Notes: generated by a model not told the origin, from the sequence alone. Counted from the first letter of the stretch, positions 1 through 5,952 are shown. The stretch is DNA of 7,796 bases from Methanoregula sp. (GCA_026394695.1 JAPKXT010000023.1:1-7796), one strand, 5' to 3'. Made by a program: numbers and translations.

Positions 1-432
1 ACGATGGAAACCATCTTTTCAGCATTCGGCCAGATCACCACATTCGTGTCAGCAATCGGTGGCATATCAATGCTGGTTGCAGGAGTTTCCATTCTTAATA
101 TCATGATGATGTCAGTGACTGAACGGATCAAAGAGATCGGCATCATGCGCAGCATCGGAGCACAGCGAAAAGAAGTGATGTCGATGTTTCTTTACGAGGC
201 TTTGATTCTCGGGGTCGTTGGAAGCCTTATTGGAGGTGCCATGAGTCTCATTGGGGGATATGCAATCAGCAGTGTGTTGCTACAAACCACGAAGTACCTG
301 TTCGTAGCTTCAAGCCTGATCCATATTGTTTACGGAATGTCATTTGGTATTGTCATCAGCCTGATCTGCGGAATTTACCCTGCATGGCGAGCAGCTAATC
401 TCAACCCGATCGATGCACTCAGGCATGAGTGA
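1..432 (+). CDS. ABC transporter permease, MacB/FtsX type, C-terminal part (5' truncated by window edge)
   Basis: This is the C-terminal end of an inner-membrane permease of the MacB/FtsX/LolC family, which works with an ATPase partner by mechanotransmission rather than by forming a classical channel. The reading frame is open to the window edge, so the ATG at 4 is probably an internal Met. Counting from that Met, hydrophobic segments lie at about 13-36, 64-90 and 104-126. They surround the family's cytoplasmic loop TERIKEIGIMRSIGA (39-53), the coupling region that contacts the ATPase. The end, YPAWRAANLNPIDALRHE, is the typical C-terminal signature of the family. Family members are usually about 400 residues, so roughly the last third is here; the periplasmic MacB-like domain and first helix are outside. 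The substrate cannot be told. A hairpin with a T-run follows the stop. The family call is strong; export versus lipoprotein or peptide handling is open. Confidence 0.93.
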   Translation, partial: TMETIFSAFGQITTFVSAIGGISMLVAGVSILNIMMMSVTERIKEIGIMRSIGAQRKEVMSMFLYEALILGVVGSLIGGAMSLIGGYAISSVLLQTTKYLFVASSLIHIVYGMSFGIVISLICGIYPAWRAANLNPIDALRHE

Positions 433-447
433 CCATCATACCGTGCC

Positions 448-472
448 AGAGGATTGGAAAATACCTCTTTTT
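448..472 (+). terminator. Hairpin plus T-run terminator after the ABC permease
   Basis: AGAGG at 448-452 pairs with CCTCT at 464-468 across an 11-base loop, and five Ts run from 468 to 472. It begins 16 bp after the permease stop codon. Archaea mainly need the T-run; the short stem may be incidental. It separates the transporter from the downstream methyltransferase. Confidence 0.5.
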
Positions 473-498
473 CAACCAGATCGCCTCCCCACACCCAC

Positions 499-523
499 GG
501 ATCCAAAAGGTGTTTCTGGATCC
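499..523. repeat. Inverted repeat upstream of the methyltransferase gene
   Basis: GGATCCA at 499-505 and TGGATCC at 517-523 form a perfect 7-bp stem around an 11-base spacer, ending 20 bp before the methyltransferase ATG. No T-run follows it, so it is not an obvious terminator. It could be a leader hairpin or an operator-like palindrome. No good TATA box was seen between the previous stop codon and the ATG at 544. Confidence 0.35.
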
Positions 524-543
524 TGATTGTACCTTGATACTAT

Positions 544-1410
544 ATGCCACGAAACGGCAGCCGGGAGTATGGCGATGTTGACTGGAATGATATATGGAGA
601 GCCCGGCAACAGCGCCACGAGGCCTCGAGGCACTTCACTGATCCTTCGCATGACTGGGACAAGAAAAAGAATGCAAAACGGTACAATGATGGGTCGAAAA
701 GCGAGTTCGATACCCGGGTGAAAACAACAATCTCCGGGCTTAAGATCAACCGGCGGTCACGGGTGCTGGACATCGGCGCCGGACCGGGAACGCTTGCCCT
801 CCCCCTCGCCCCGCTGGTTAAGGAGATTACCGCAGTCGAACCCGGCAAAGGGATGGCCGATCTCCTGTACGAGAATATGAAAACAGAGGGGATTACCAAC
901 ATCACCTGCATAGAGAAACGCTGGGAGGATCTCGACTTAAGGAACGACCTTTCGGGAAAGTACGATATTGTGCTCTCTTCGCTCTCTCTCACCATGGAGG
1001 ATATCCGGGAGTCGCTTGCGAAGATGGATGCCGCTTCATCCCGGTATGTCTACATCTACTGGTTTGCTGACCCGCCGTTCTGGGAGAAGATGTGCATCGA
1101 TCTCTGGCCTGCGCTGCATAATGAGACGTACTATTTCGGGCCCAAAGCAGACTGCCTGTTCAATGTCCTGTACCAGATGGAGATCTACCCAAATATCGAG
1201 ATGCTCCCGCTGGATAAGGTGTACCGGTTTTCCACCATGAAAGAAATGGAGGTGTTTTTCCAGAGCAGGTTTGCAGCAAAAACCAAAAAGCAGCGGCAGG
1301 TGCTTGATGCATATCTCTCGCCGTTAATCCAAACTGAGGGCAATGAGTTTGTTATCTCCGGGAATTCTACACTGGCAAAGGTGTGGTGGAAAAAGGATGG
1401 GAAATCCTGA
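544..1410 (+). CDS. Class I SAM-dependent methyltransferase
   Basis: A 288-residue predicted cytosolic methyltransferase with a Rossmann-like SAM fold. Motif I is VLDIGAGPG (74-82), the glycine-rich SAM loop; the acidic residue at the end of strand 2 is E99 in ITAVEP, expected to bind the ribose hydroxyls; strand 4 is YDIVLSSLSL (140-149). An N-terminal stretch of about 65 residues (DWNDIWRARQQRHEASRHF) precedes the core, and a longer C-terminal part rich in Trp, Tyr and Phe presumably shapes the acceptor pocket. The start is well fixed: an in-frame TGA lies at 535-537 and ATG 544 is the only start before the conserved region, although it has no clear Shine-Dalgarno. From memory, similar proteins in methanogens and anaerobic bacteria often sit near metal or corrinoid ABC transporters; here only the end of an unrelated-looking permease gene precedes it, behind a terminator. 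The acceptor substrate is unknown. Confidence 0.88.
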   Translation: MPRNGSREYGDVDWNDIWRARQQRHEASRHFTDPSHDWDKKKNAKRYNDGSKSEFDTRVKTTISGLKINRRSRVLDIGAGPGTLALPLAPLVKEITAVEPGKGMADLLYENMKTEGITNITCIEKRWEDLDLRNDLSGKYDIVLSSLSLTMEDIRESLAKMDAASSRYVYIYWFADPPFWEKMCIDLWPALHNETYYFGPKADCLFNVLYQMEIYPNIEMLPLDKVYRFSTMKEMEVFFQSRFAAKTKKQRQVLDAYLSPLIQTEGNEFVISGNSTLAKVWWKKDGKS

Positions 1411-1411
1411 T

Positions 1412-1439
1412 AGTCATATTTTAAAAAATTGACTCTTTT
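1412..1439. terminator. Bidirectional AT-rich terminator between convergent genes
   Basis: AGTCA at 1412-1416 and TGACT at 1430-1434 are inverted around a T4/A6 core (1419-1428). On the + strand TTTT follows at 1436-1439, ending the methyltransferase transcript; on the minus strand the A6 reads as a T6 run suited to ending the aminotransferase/riboflavin operon, whose last stop codon is at 1536. The rest of the convergent gap (1440-1535) holds only a small GGGGTTT direct repeat (1496-1502 and 1509-1515). Confidence 0.5.
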
Positions 1440-1535
1440 CAAACATTTCACAATACTCGCCTATGTTGCCCTTATTAAGGTAAGAGACAGTGTATGGGGT
1501 TTATACCGGGGGTTTCAACAAAGTCTGAATATTGA

Positions 1536-2669
1536 TTAATGGCAACGCCGGATCCGTCCCATTGCTTCATGTAATTTTTCCATCGACGTTGCATACGAGA
1601 GCCGGATCCACCCTGGCGCGTAGAATGCACTACCCGGTGTCGATGCAATCCTCCCCTCTTCCAGCCATCGATTTGCAATCTCCAGGTCATCTCCGGGAAC
1701 TTTTACGAAAGCATAGAATGCCCCGTCTGCAGGTGCTGTATCATAGCCCATCAGGTTCAAATCAGAGATGATATATTTTCTCCGACGGTCAAACTCGGTG
1801 CGCATCGCTTCTACGCAGTGCTGGTCCCCATTGAGGGCTGCCACCCCACCCCACATCGCAAACGTGGTTGCCTGGCTGACTGAATGTTGCTGAACCTTGG
1901 ACATCTCCCGGATGATCTCAACCGGTGCAACTGCATAGCCCAGACGCCAGCCGGTCATGGCGTATGCTTTGGAGAAACCGTTGATGGTAATGGTACGCTG
2001 CGCCATATCGCTGATCGCAGCAACCGAGATGTGTTCCTTACCGTATACCAGCTTTTCGTAGATCTCATCCGACAACGCGTAGATATCGTGATCTTCACAA
2101 AGGTCTGCTACGAGCTGCATGGATTTTTTGTTAAACACGGCCCCCGAAGGGTTTGAAGGTGAATTGACCACGATCATCTTGGTCTTTGCATTCACCCGCT
2201 CTAACAAGGAATCACCGAGCTGGAAGGTCTTGGGGTTTACCGCGTGTTTGACGATCTTTCCCCCGGCGATCTGGACGCAGGGTTCATACGATACCCATGC
2301 CGGAGTGAGCAGGATCGTTTCATCACCAGGGTTCAGGACAGCTTCCATCGCCTCGTAGATCGCATCCTTGGCACCGCACGTGACAATGACCTGCGAAGAT
2401 GTGCAGGGAAAATGGTTTTCGTTTCGGATCTTCTCACTGATTGCAGAAAGGAGCTCAGGAATGCCATTGCTCGGCGTATAATGCGTTTCGCCACGGTTCA
2501 ACGCATCAATACAGGCATCCTTGATATGCCGCGGGGTATCGAAATCCGGCTCACCTATCGAGAGGCTGATGACATCGATGCCCTCCCGCTGCATCTTCTT
2601 TGCCTTGTCGGAGATCGCCAGGGTTGCAGAAGGTGCGACTGCAGCAATCTTCTCCGAGAGTTGTCTCAT
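1536..2669 (-). CDS. Class I PLP-dependent aminotransferase, aspartate aminotransferase-like
   Basis: A 377-residue cytosolic fold type I PLP enzyme of the AspC/AspB (I-gamma) subfamily, expected to exchange amino groups between an amino acid such as aspartate or alanine and 2-oxoglutarate. Visible elements in order: the substrate-binding entry motif SIGEPDFDTP (37-46), W125 that stacks on PLP, N173 in NSPSNPSG, D201 and Y204 in SDEIYE, the Schiff-base lysine K234 in GFSKAYAMTGWRLGY, and R356 in WIRLSYA, which holds the substrate alpha-carboxylate. All catalytic residues are present and the length is near the family's usual 370-400. The ATG overlaps the TGA of ribH as ATGA (2666-2669) with no strong Shine-Dalgarno, so translation is probably coupled to ribH; this is the last gene of the operon. 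The precise substrate cannot be read from sequence: subfamily members vary between aspartate, aromatic and broad specificity. Confidence 0.93.
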   Translation of the reverse strand: MRQLSEKIAAVAPSATLAISDKAKKMQREGIDVISLSIGEPDFDTPRHIKDACIDALNRGETHYTPSNGIPELLSAISEKIRNENHFPCTSSQVIVTCGAKDAIYEAMEAVLNPGDETILLTPAWVSYEPCVQIAGGKIVKHAVNPKTFQLGDSLLERVNAKTKMIVVNSPSNPSGAVFNKKSMQLVADLCEDHDIYALSDEIYEKLVYGKEHISVAAISDMAQRTITINGFSKAYAMTGWRLGYAVAPVEIIREMSKVQQHSVSQATTFAMWGGVAALNGDQHCVEAMRTEFDRRRKYIISDLNLMGYDTAPADGAFYAFVKVPGDDLEIANRWLEEGRIASTPGSAFYAPGWIRLSYATSMEKLHEAMGRIRRCH

Positions 2670-3085
2670 TTCAATCGCTGGACAAGTTTGATAGCAGATT
2701 CGACAGCCCGTTTTGCATAATCGATCCGCTCGTTTGCCTCAAGGCGCGTCATGCCAGGCCCGGAAATACCAAGGGTTACCGGTTTGCCAAATTCAAGCGA
2801 GAGATCGATGATCTTCCGGGCTGCATGCTGCACGACAATGTCGTCATGCTGGGTAGCTCCTTCAATGACACAGCCAATGGTGACGACTGCATCGACTTTT
2901 CCTGCCTGCAACATCTTCTTTATCGCAAGCGGCATATCATAGGCACCTGGCACATACAGGCACTCGGTCACTTCTGCTCCGAGAAATGCTGCATACTCTC
3001 TTCCTTCAATCTCCATCATATAGGTAATGTCACGGTTGAACTCCGCAACGACAAATCCCAGTTTTATCGGCTTTGTATCACACAT
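2666..3085 (-). CDS. ribH: 6,7-dimethyl-8-ribityllumazine synthase
   Basis: This cytosolic enzyme condenses 5-amino-6-ribitylaminouracil with 3,4-dihydroxy-2-butanone 4-phosphate to form the lumazine precursor of riboflavin; family members assemble as pentamers or 60-mer capsids. The 139-residue product closely resembles the remembered Methanocaldococcus jannaschii protein along its length. It has AEFNRDIT (14-21) that stacks on the pyrimidine substrate, VPGAYDMP (45-52), VTIGCVIEGATQHDDIV (68-84) with the expected catalytic H80, and the archaeal ending GISGPGMTRLEANERIDYAK (106-125). The start is supported by GAGATGATC at 3090-3098, a near match to GGAGGTGATC four bases before the ATG. It follows ribC after 58 bp and its TGA overlaps the ATG of the downstream aminotransferase. 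It is complete, with no missing key residue. Confidence 0.97.
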   Translation of the reverse strand: MCDTKPIKLGFVVAEFNRDITYMMEIEGREYAAFLGAEVTECLYVPGAYDMPLAIKKMLQAGKVDAVVTIGCVIEGATQHDDIVVQHAARKIIDLSLEFGKPVTLGISGPGMTRLEANERIDYAKRAVESAIKLVQRLK

Positions 3086-3089
3086 AGTT

Positions 3090-3098
3090 GATCATCTC
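3090..3098 (-). promoter_or_regulatory. Ribosome binding site of ribH
   Basis: On the minus strand GAGATGATC lies four bases before the ribH ATG and matches the 16S-complementary sequence GAGGTGATC at eight of nine positions. Together with the 58-bp gap, this suggests that ribH initiates independently rather than by coupling to ribC. Confidence 0.6.
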
Positions 3099-3143
3099 TT
3101 GTAAATCGATCCTGATAAATTTGTACGCTCTGGTGTTTTTACC

Positions 3144-3605
3144 CTAGCGGCGTGCTGGTCCTGCATCAGCAAATCCCTGCCGTTGGCCGGTCCCGGCCTC
3201 TTTTTCAAGCTCTTTTGGATGAAGAACCAGTTTTACAGCGTTAACCGCATGTTCGCGGGTGCGCTGTCCGGCAAGCCACGCGAGCTCCTGTCCATCTTTT
3301 GCTTCATCTTCATGCACAAAAACTTCAATGATGTGGGTATTGGTCATGAGCTGGCACAGGATAAGTCCCTGCGAAGCTTCATGGGCGCAGAGCCGGTCCT
3401 TCTCTTGTCCTCCCGGCATGCCGAGTGCCATTACGATGTCACATTTACGCTGCTCGATGAGCTTCTTGCATGCTACCGGGAGATCCTTGATACCCGGTAC
3501 AGTTACCCGCTCAATCGCTACACTCGCGTGTTTTTTTAACTCATCGATGGCGATTGCTCCCATATTGACGCGTGAAAAGGTGGTATCGGCAACACCCACC
3601 CTCAT
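3144..3605 (-). CDS. ribC: Riboflavin synthase, archaeal type
   Basis: It catalyses the last step of riboflavin synthesis, the dismutation of two 6,7-dimethyl-8-ribityllumazine molecules to riboflavin and the ribitylamino-pyrimidine. The archaeal enzyme is unrelated to bacterial RibE and belongs to the lumazine synthase superfamily. The 153-residue product carries the family's conserved blocks: GVADTTFSRVNMGAIAI (4-20), VPGIKDLPVACKKL (36-49), DIVMALGMPG (56-65), CAHEASQGLILCQLMTNTH (73-91), IEVFVHEDEA (93-102) and the terminal RQGFADAGPAR. This agrees closely with the remembered M. jannaschii MJ1184 sequence. A good Shine-Dalgarno, GAGGTG (3611-3616), lies five bases before the ATG inside the end of the upstream gene, and the ATG overlaps that gene's TGA as ATGA. 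Transcription comes from the divergent promoter near 4770. Confidence 0.97.
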   Translation of the reverse strand: MRVGVADTTFSRVNMGAIAIDELKKHASVAIERVTVPGIKDLPVACKKLIEQRKCDIVMALGMPGGQEKDRLCAHEASQGLILCQLMTNTHIIEVFVHEDEAKDGQELAWLAGQRTREHAVNAVKLVLHPKELEKEAGTGQRQGFADAGPARR

Positions 3606-4732
3606 CCCAGCACCTCACAGGCAGCAAGGACACCGTCGCCCTGCACCTTGTATCCCAGTTTCTTTAAAGCGTACTGTGTCGCTGCAAGCGTCGCAAGTAT
3701 CTCCGGTGCACTGACCGCACCCATGCTCCCGATCCTGAAGATTTTCCCCTTCAGGTGGTCCTGCCCGCCGGCAATCACGATCCCCATCTTCTTAATGATT
3801 GCCCGCATCTCGTCATCCTTCACACCTTCGGGATAGGAGAATGCAGTTACCGTATTGGAATATTCGTGTTGTGCATCAATCTTCGGGAACAGGGAAAGCC
3901 CCCAGGTTTTCGCTGCTGCCCTCATGGCCTGCGCCATTTTCCGGTGGCGTGCGATCCGGTTGGCCATCCCCTCTTCTTCAACGATAAGACATGCCTCCCG
4001 CAGTGCTAAAAAGAGCGGAACTGCCGGTGTATACGGGGTCTCCATAGGTGTACCTGCAGCACTCTTTTTGTACGCTCCAAGGTCAAGGTAGAAGGGGGGA
4101 TTCTTACAAAGTCTCTCCCATGCCCTGCTGCTTACCGAGATCCCGGCAAGCCCTGCCGGGGCGGCGAGACACTTCTGGGATCCGACAATGGCAACATCTG
4201 CTCCCCAGGTATCTGCCTCAACGACATCCCCGCCAATTGACGTAATCCCATCCATTAAAAACAGTGCATCATGCTTGCGGGCGAGCCTGCCGACTTCTTT
4301 TGCCGGATTCTTGATGCCTGCAGAAGTTTCGTTATGTACGAGCGTGACAACCTGTGCACCCTGCTCGAGCCGTTCCTCGAGGGCAGCAAGGTTAAGCGGT
4401 GTTCCCCATGCAGACCCGATCTCGTGTGCCTTTCCATAACGCTGACTGATCTTGTAGAGCCGCTCACCAAACTTCCCGTTGACAAGACAGGCGATCTCCT
4501 TATCCCTGCCAAAATTCGCGACTGCAGCTTCCATACCGGCAGTTCCGGATCCACTGATCACAAAAAGGTCATTTGTTGTTCCAAAAGCGGTCTTTAATAC
4601 CCGCACACAGTCAGCATAGACCGCACCAAATTCGGCGCTGCGGTGGTTTATTGCCTGACGTATCATTGCATACCTGACCCGTTCCGGCATCGGAACCGGG
4701 CCCGGCAGCATCAGGAGGAGTTCTTTTTCCAT
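3602..4732 (-). CDS. Class V PLP aminotransferase (alanine-glyoxylate / serine-pyruvate type)
   Basis: A 376-residue cytosolic PLP enzyme of the class V (SPT/AGAT) family. Conserved features are LLLMLPGPVPMPERV (5-19), SGSGTAGMEAAV (60-71), D161 in LMDGITSIGG that contacts the PLP pyridine nitrogen, the Schiff-base lysine K187 in GSQKCLAAPAGL, and R333 in FRIGSMG that binds the substrate carboxylate. The methanogen homologue MJ0959 is a broad-specificity enzyme reported to act on phosphohydroxypyruvate, so a role in phosphoserine and serine synthesis is as likely as alanine-glyoxylate exchange. The ATG at 4732 is chosen because GAGCAGATCC (4735-4744), a good Shine-Dalgarno match, precedes it by two bases and family homology begins there. 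The frame runs open to an ATG at 4843, but those 37 codons would lie antisense inside purE and over the promoter. It is the first gene of the operon; its TGA overlaps the ribC start. Confidence 0.93.
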   Translation of the reverse strand: MEKELLLMLPGPVPMPERVRYAMIRQAINHRSAEFGAVYADCVRVLKTAFGTTNDLFVISGSGTAGMEAAVANFGRDKEIACLVNGKFGERLYKISQRYGKAHEIGSAWGTPLNLAALEERLEQGAQVVTLVHNETSAGIKNPAKEVGRLARKHDALFLMDGITSIGGDVVEADTWGADVAIVGSQKCLAAPAGLAGISVSSRAWERLCKNPPFYLDLGAYKKSAAGTPMETPYTPAVPLFLALREACLIVEEEGMANRIARHRKMAQAMRAAAKTWGLSLFPKIDAQHEYSNTVTAFSYPEGVKDDEMRAIIKKMGIVIAGGQDHLKGKIFRIGSMGAVSAPEILATLAATQYALKKLGYKVQGDGVLAACEVLG

Positions 4733-4746
4733 GTGGATCTGCTCAT

Positions 4747-4754
4747 AGTATATC
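4747..4754 (+). promoter_or_regulatory. Candidate TATA box for purE
   Basis: AGTATATC at 4747-4754 lies about 25-30 bp upstream of the purE ATG at 4779, which would put the transcription start at or very near the start codon. The ATG at 4779 has no Shine-Dalgarno, in keeping with a leaderless transcript. It lies face to face with the minus-strand promoter described separately. Confidence 0.4.
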
Positions 4755-4765
4755 TGTATAGGCAC

Positions 4766-4778
4766 AATATATGTTTGG
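4766..4778 (-). promoter_or_regulatory. Candidate BRE/TATA promoter of the aminotransferase-riboflavin operon
   Basis: On the minus strand the sequence CCAAACATATATT (4778 to 4766) fits an archaeal BRE followed by a TATA box. A start site about 25 bp downstream would fall near 4743, giving a leader of about 10 bases that just contains the GAGCAGATCC ribosome binding site of the first gene. The geometry supports the start codon at 4732. Confidence 0.5.
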
Positions 4779-5180
4779 ATGGCTGACATGGCAGACGTCG
4801 CAGTTATTTCCGGATCCACTTCGGACGCAGCGATCACGGACAAAGTAAAAAAGGTCCTGGACGAGAATACGGTGTCCTATGATGATCAGATAATCTCCGC
4901 CCACCGTGACCCGGACAAGCTGGACGCATATATTAAACAGAGCAAAGCGAAGGTGTTCATCGCAATCGCCGGGCTTTCCGCAGCACTTCCCGGCGTTATC
5001 GCATCAAAGACGGATAAACCGGTTATCGGTGTTCCGGTGAGCGGGACACTCAACGGGCTCGATGCACTCCTTGCAATTGCCCAGATGCCAAAAGGTGTGC
5101 CTGTTGCGTGCGTTGGTGTCGACAACGGCGAGAATGCGGCGTGGCTGGCGATACGGATCTTGAAGCTGGCGAGAACCTGA
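4779..5180 (+). CDS. purE: PurE, aminoimidazole ribonucleotide carboxylase / N5-CAIR mutase family
   Basis: PurE makes 4-carboxyaminoimidazole ribonucleotide in purine synthesis, from N5-CAIR (class I) or directly from AIR and CO2 (class II). The 133-residue product has the phosphate loop ISGSTSD (10-16), SAHRDPD (40-46) with the catalytic H42 and the class I-like R43, the substrate loop IAIAGLSAALPGVIAS (61-76), PVIGVPV (81-87), and GLDALLAIAQMPKGVPVA (93-110). Two oddities: A69 stands where most class I enzymes, including the remembered M. jannaschii one, have His (AAHLPG), and the protein stops soon after the GENAAWLAIRIL helix, some 25-35 residues shorter than the E. coli or M. jannaschii proteins. 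Either ATG 4779 (leaderless, TATA at about 4750) or ATG 4788 (GGATGG five bases upstream) could be the start. It is transcribed divergently from the riboflavin operon. Confidence 0.93.
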   Translation: MADMADVAVISGSTSDAAITDKVKKVLDENTVSYDDQIISAHRDPDKLDAYIKQSKAKVFIAIAGLSAALPGVIASKTDKPVIGVPVSGTLNGLDALLAIAQMPKGVPVACVGVDNGENAAWLAIRILKLART

Positions 5181-5191
5181 TTTCGCAATCC

Positions 5192-5217
5192 TTTTTCCTA
5201 TCAGATTAATAAAAAAA
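5192..5217. terminator. Back-to-back T-run terminators between purE and the FeS protein gene
   Basis: Five Ts at 5192-5196 follow the purE stop by 11 bp and can end that transcript. Seven As at 5211-5217 read as T7 on the minus strand, 12 bp past the TAA of the convergent FeS protein gene. No strong stem is visible, which is usual for archaeal terminators. Confidence 0.6.
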
Positions 5218-5229
5218 CATATTTTGCGC

Positions 5230-5952
5230 TTATCGACGGATCCCTGATCCGGATTTCTTCCCATACGGGCAGACATACAGGCACAGACCGCAGACCGCAA
5301 CGCTCTTTTTCTTCTCCATCTCCCTGAAATACCGGTCACAGGCTGCAGCATCGTACCGTGCTTCCCGGGGTTCGTTGCGGTTAAACGATCTTCCGGTAAA
5401 GGCATGCTGCGGGCAGATATCCACACACGCAGTACATGCACCACATTGCTGTTCTATGGGTGATCCGGTCGGGTGGAGTGGCGCATCGGTAAGAACGGTG
5501 ACCCACCGGACCCGGGGGCCGTGTTCAGGGGTGACCAGCAGGCAGCTCTTGCCGATCCAGCCCAGTCCTGCAAGGTGCGCTGCGAGTTTCTGGGAGAATA
5601 TGCCGCTGATATGATCATCGTCCGTCCGCTTTGATGCAGGAACGGGGAAGGCACTATGACCGGCTCGCTGGAGCACGTTTGCCACCCGGACTCCGATCTG
5701 GTCGAGCATCTGGTTGACGACATCATAGCTGTTGTGCCTGTACACTATCGCTCCTCCAGGATCCTTATCCCGCAGGAGGTCGACAAGACTATCCTGAAGC
5801 CCCATGCCGATGGCAACCGCTCTCGGATACCGGGCAACCCGGTCCCCACCCTGCGCCAGAATAACGTCATGGGCAGATGAGAGATCTGCGACACCGAAAT
5901 AGTCAGCACCGAGAGAGAGGGCAAGTGTCCTGAGCTGTGCTTCCAGATCCAT
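5230..5952 (-). CDS. Short QueG-related protein with two [4Fe-4S] clusters
   Basis: A 240-residue cytosolic iron-sulfur protein related to epoxyqueuosine reductase (COG1600-like) but much shorter than QueG and lacking its C-terminal helical repeats. The N-terminal half has GADYFGVADLS (15-25), YPRAVAIGMGL (42-52) and PVPASKRTD (103-111), then SQKLAAHLAGLGWIGKSCLL (120-139), the block that resembles QueG's SHK...AGLGWIGKN. The C-terminal half has exactly eight well-placed cysteines for two clusters: CGACTACVDICP (C170, C173, C176, C180), C205, and CGLCLYVCPYG (C221, C224, C228). Archaea are not known to need QueG, so an electron-transfer or reductase role, possibly with a corrinoid, is inference only. 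The start is the first ATG before the conserved N-terminus; no strong Shine-Dalgarno is visible. It is a single-gene unit with a weak TATA candidate, GAAATATCC, at 5983-5991 on the minus strand. Confidence 0.85.
   Translation of the reverse strand: MDLEAQLRTLALSLGADYFGVADLSSAHDVILAQGGDRVARYPRAVAIGMGLQDSLVDLLRDKDPGGAIVYRHNSYDVVNQMLDQIGVRVANVLQRAGHSAFPVPASKRTDDDHISGIFSQKLAAHLAGLGWIGKSCLLVTPEHGPRVRWVTVLTDAPLHPTGSPIEQQCGACTACVDICPQHAFTGRSFNRNEPREARYDAAACDRYFREMEKKKSVAVCGLCLYVCPYGKKSGSGIRR

Noticed and set aside
499..523. Repeated GGATCC hexamers as a possible repeat family (also near 1550, 1603, 4548, 4812, 5238, 7222)
   Set aside because: Most copies fall inside genes as ordinary codons (such as Gly-Ser or Arg-Ile reads) with no constant spacing; only the 499-523 pair forms an inverted repeat.
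540..995. Minus-strand open frame of 151 codons opposite the methyltransferase
   Set aside because: It lies wholly antisense to a gene with clear SAM-binding motifs, and its translation is Ser/Arg-rich with no recognisable domain; it is a codon-bias shadow.
1496..1515. GGGGTTT direct repeat in the convergent intergenic gap
   Set aside because: Only two short copies 13 bp apart; too little to support a functional element.
2244..2720. Plus-strand open frame of 158 codons across the aminotransferase and ribH junction
   Set aside because: It is antisense to two genes with complete catalytic motifs and shows no family features.
3259..3714. Plus-strand open frame of 151 codons opposite ribC and the end of the class V aminotransferase
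   Set aside because: The opposite strand encodes a near-textbook archaeal riboflavin synthase; this frame is low-complexity Ser/Pro/Arg-rich.
5004..5444. Minus-strand open frame of 146 codons spanning the end of purE and the FeS protein
   Set aside because: It overlaps two well-supported genes in other frames and crosses the T-run terminators between them.
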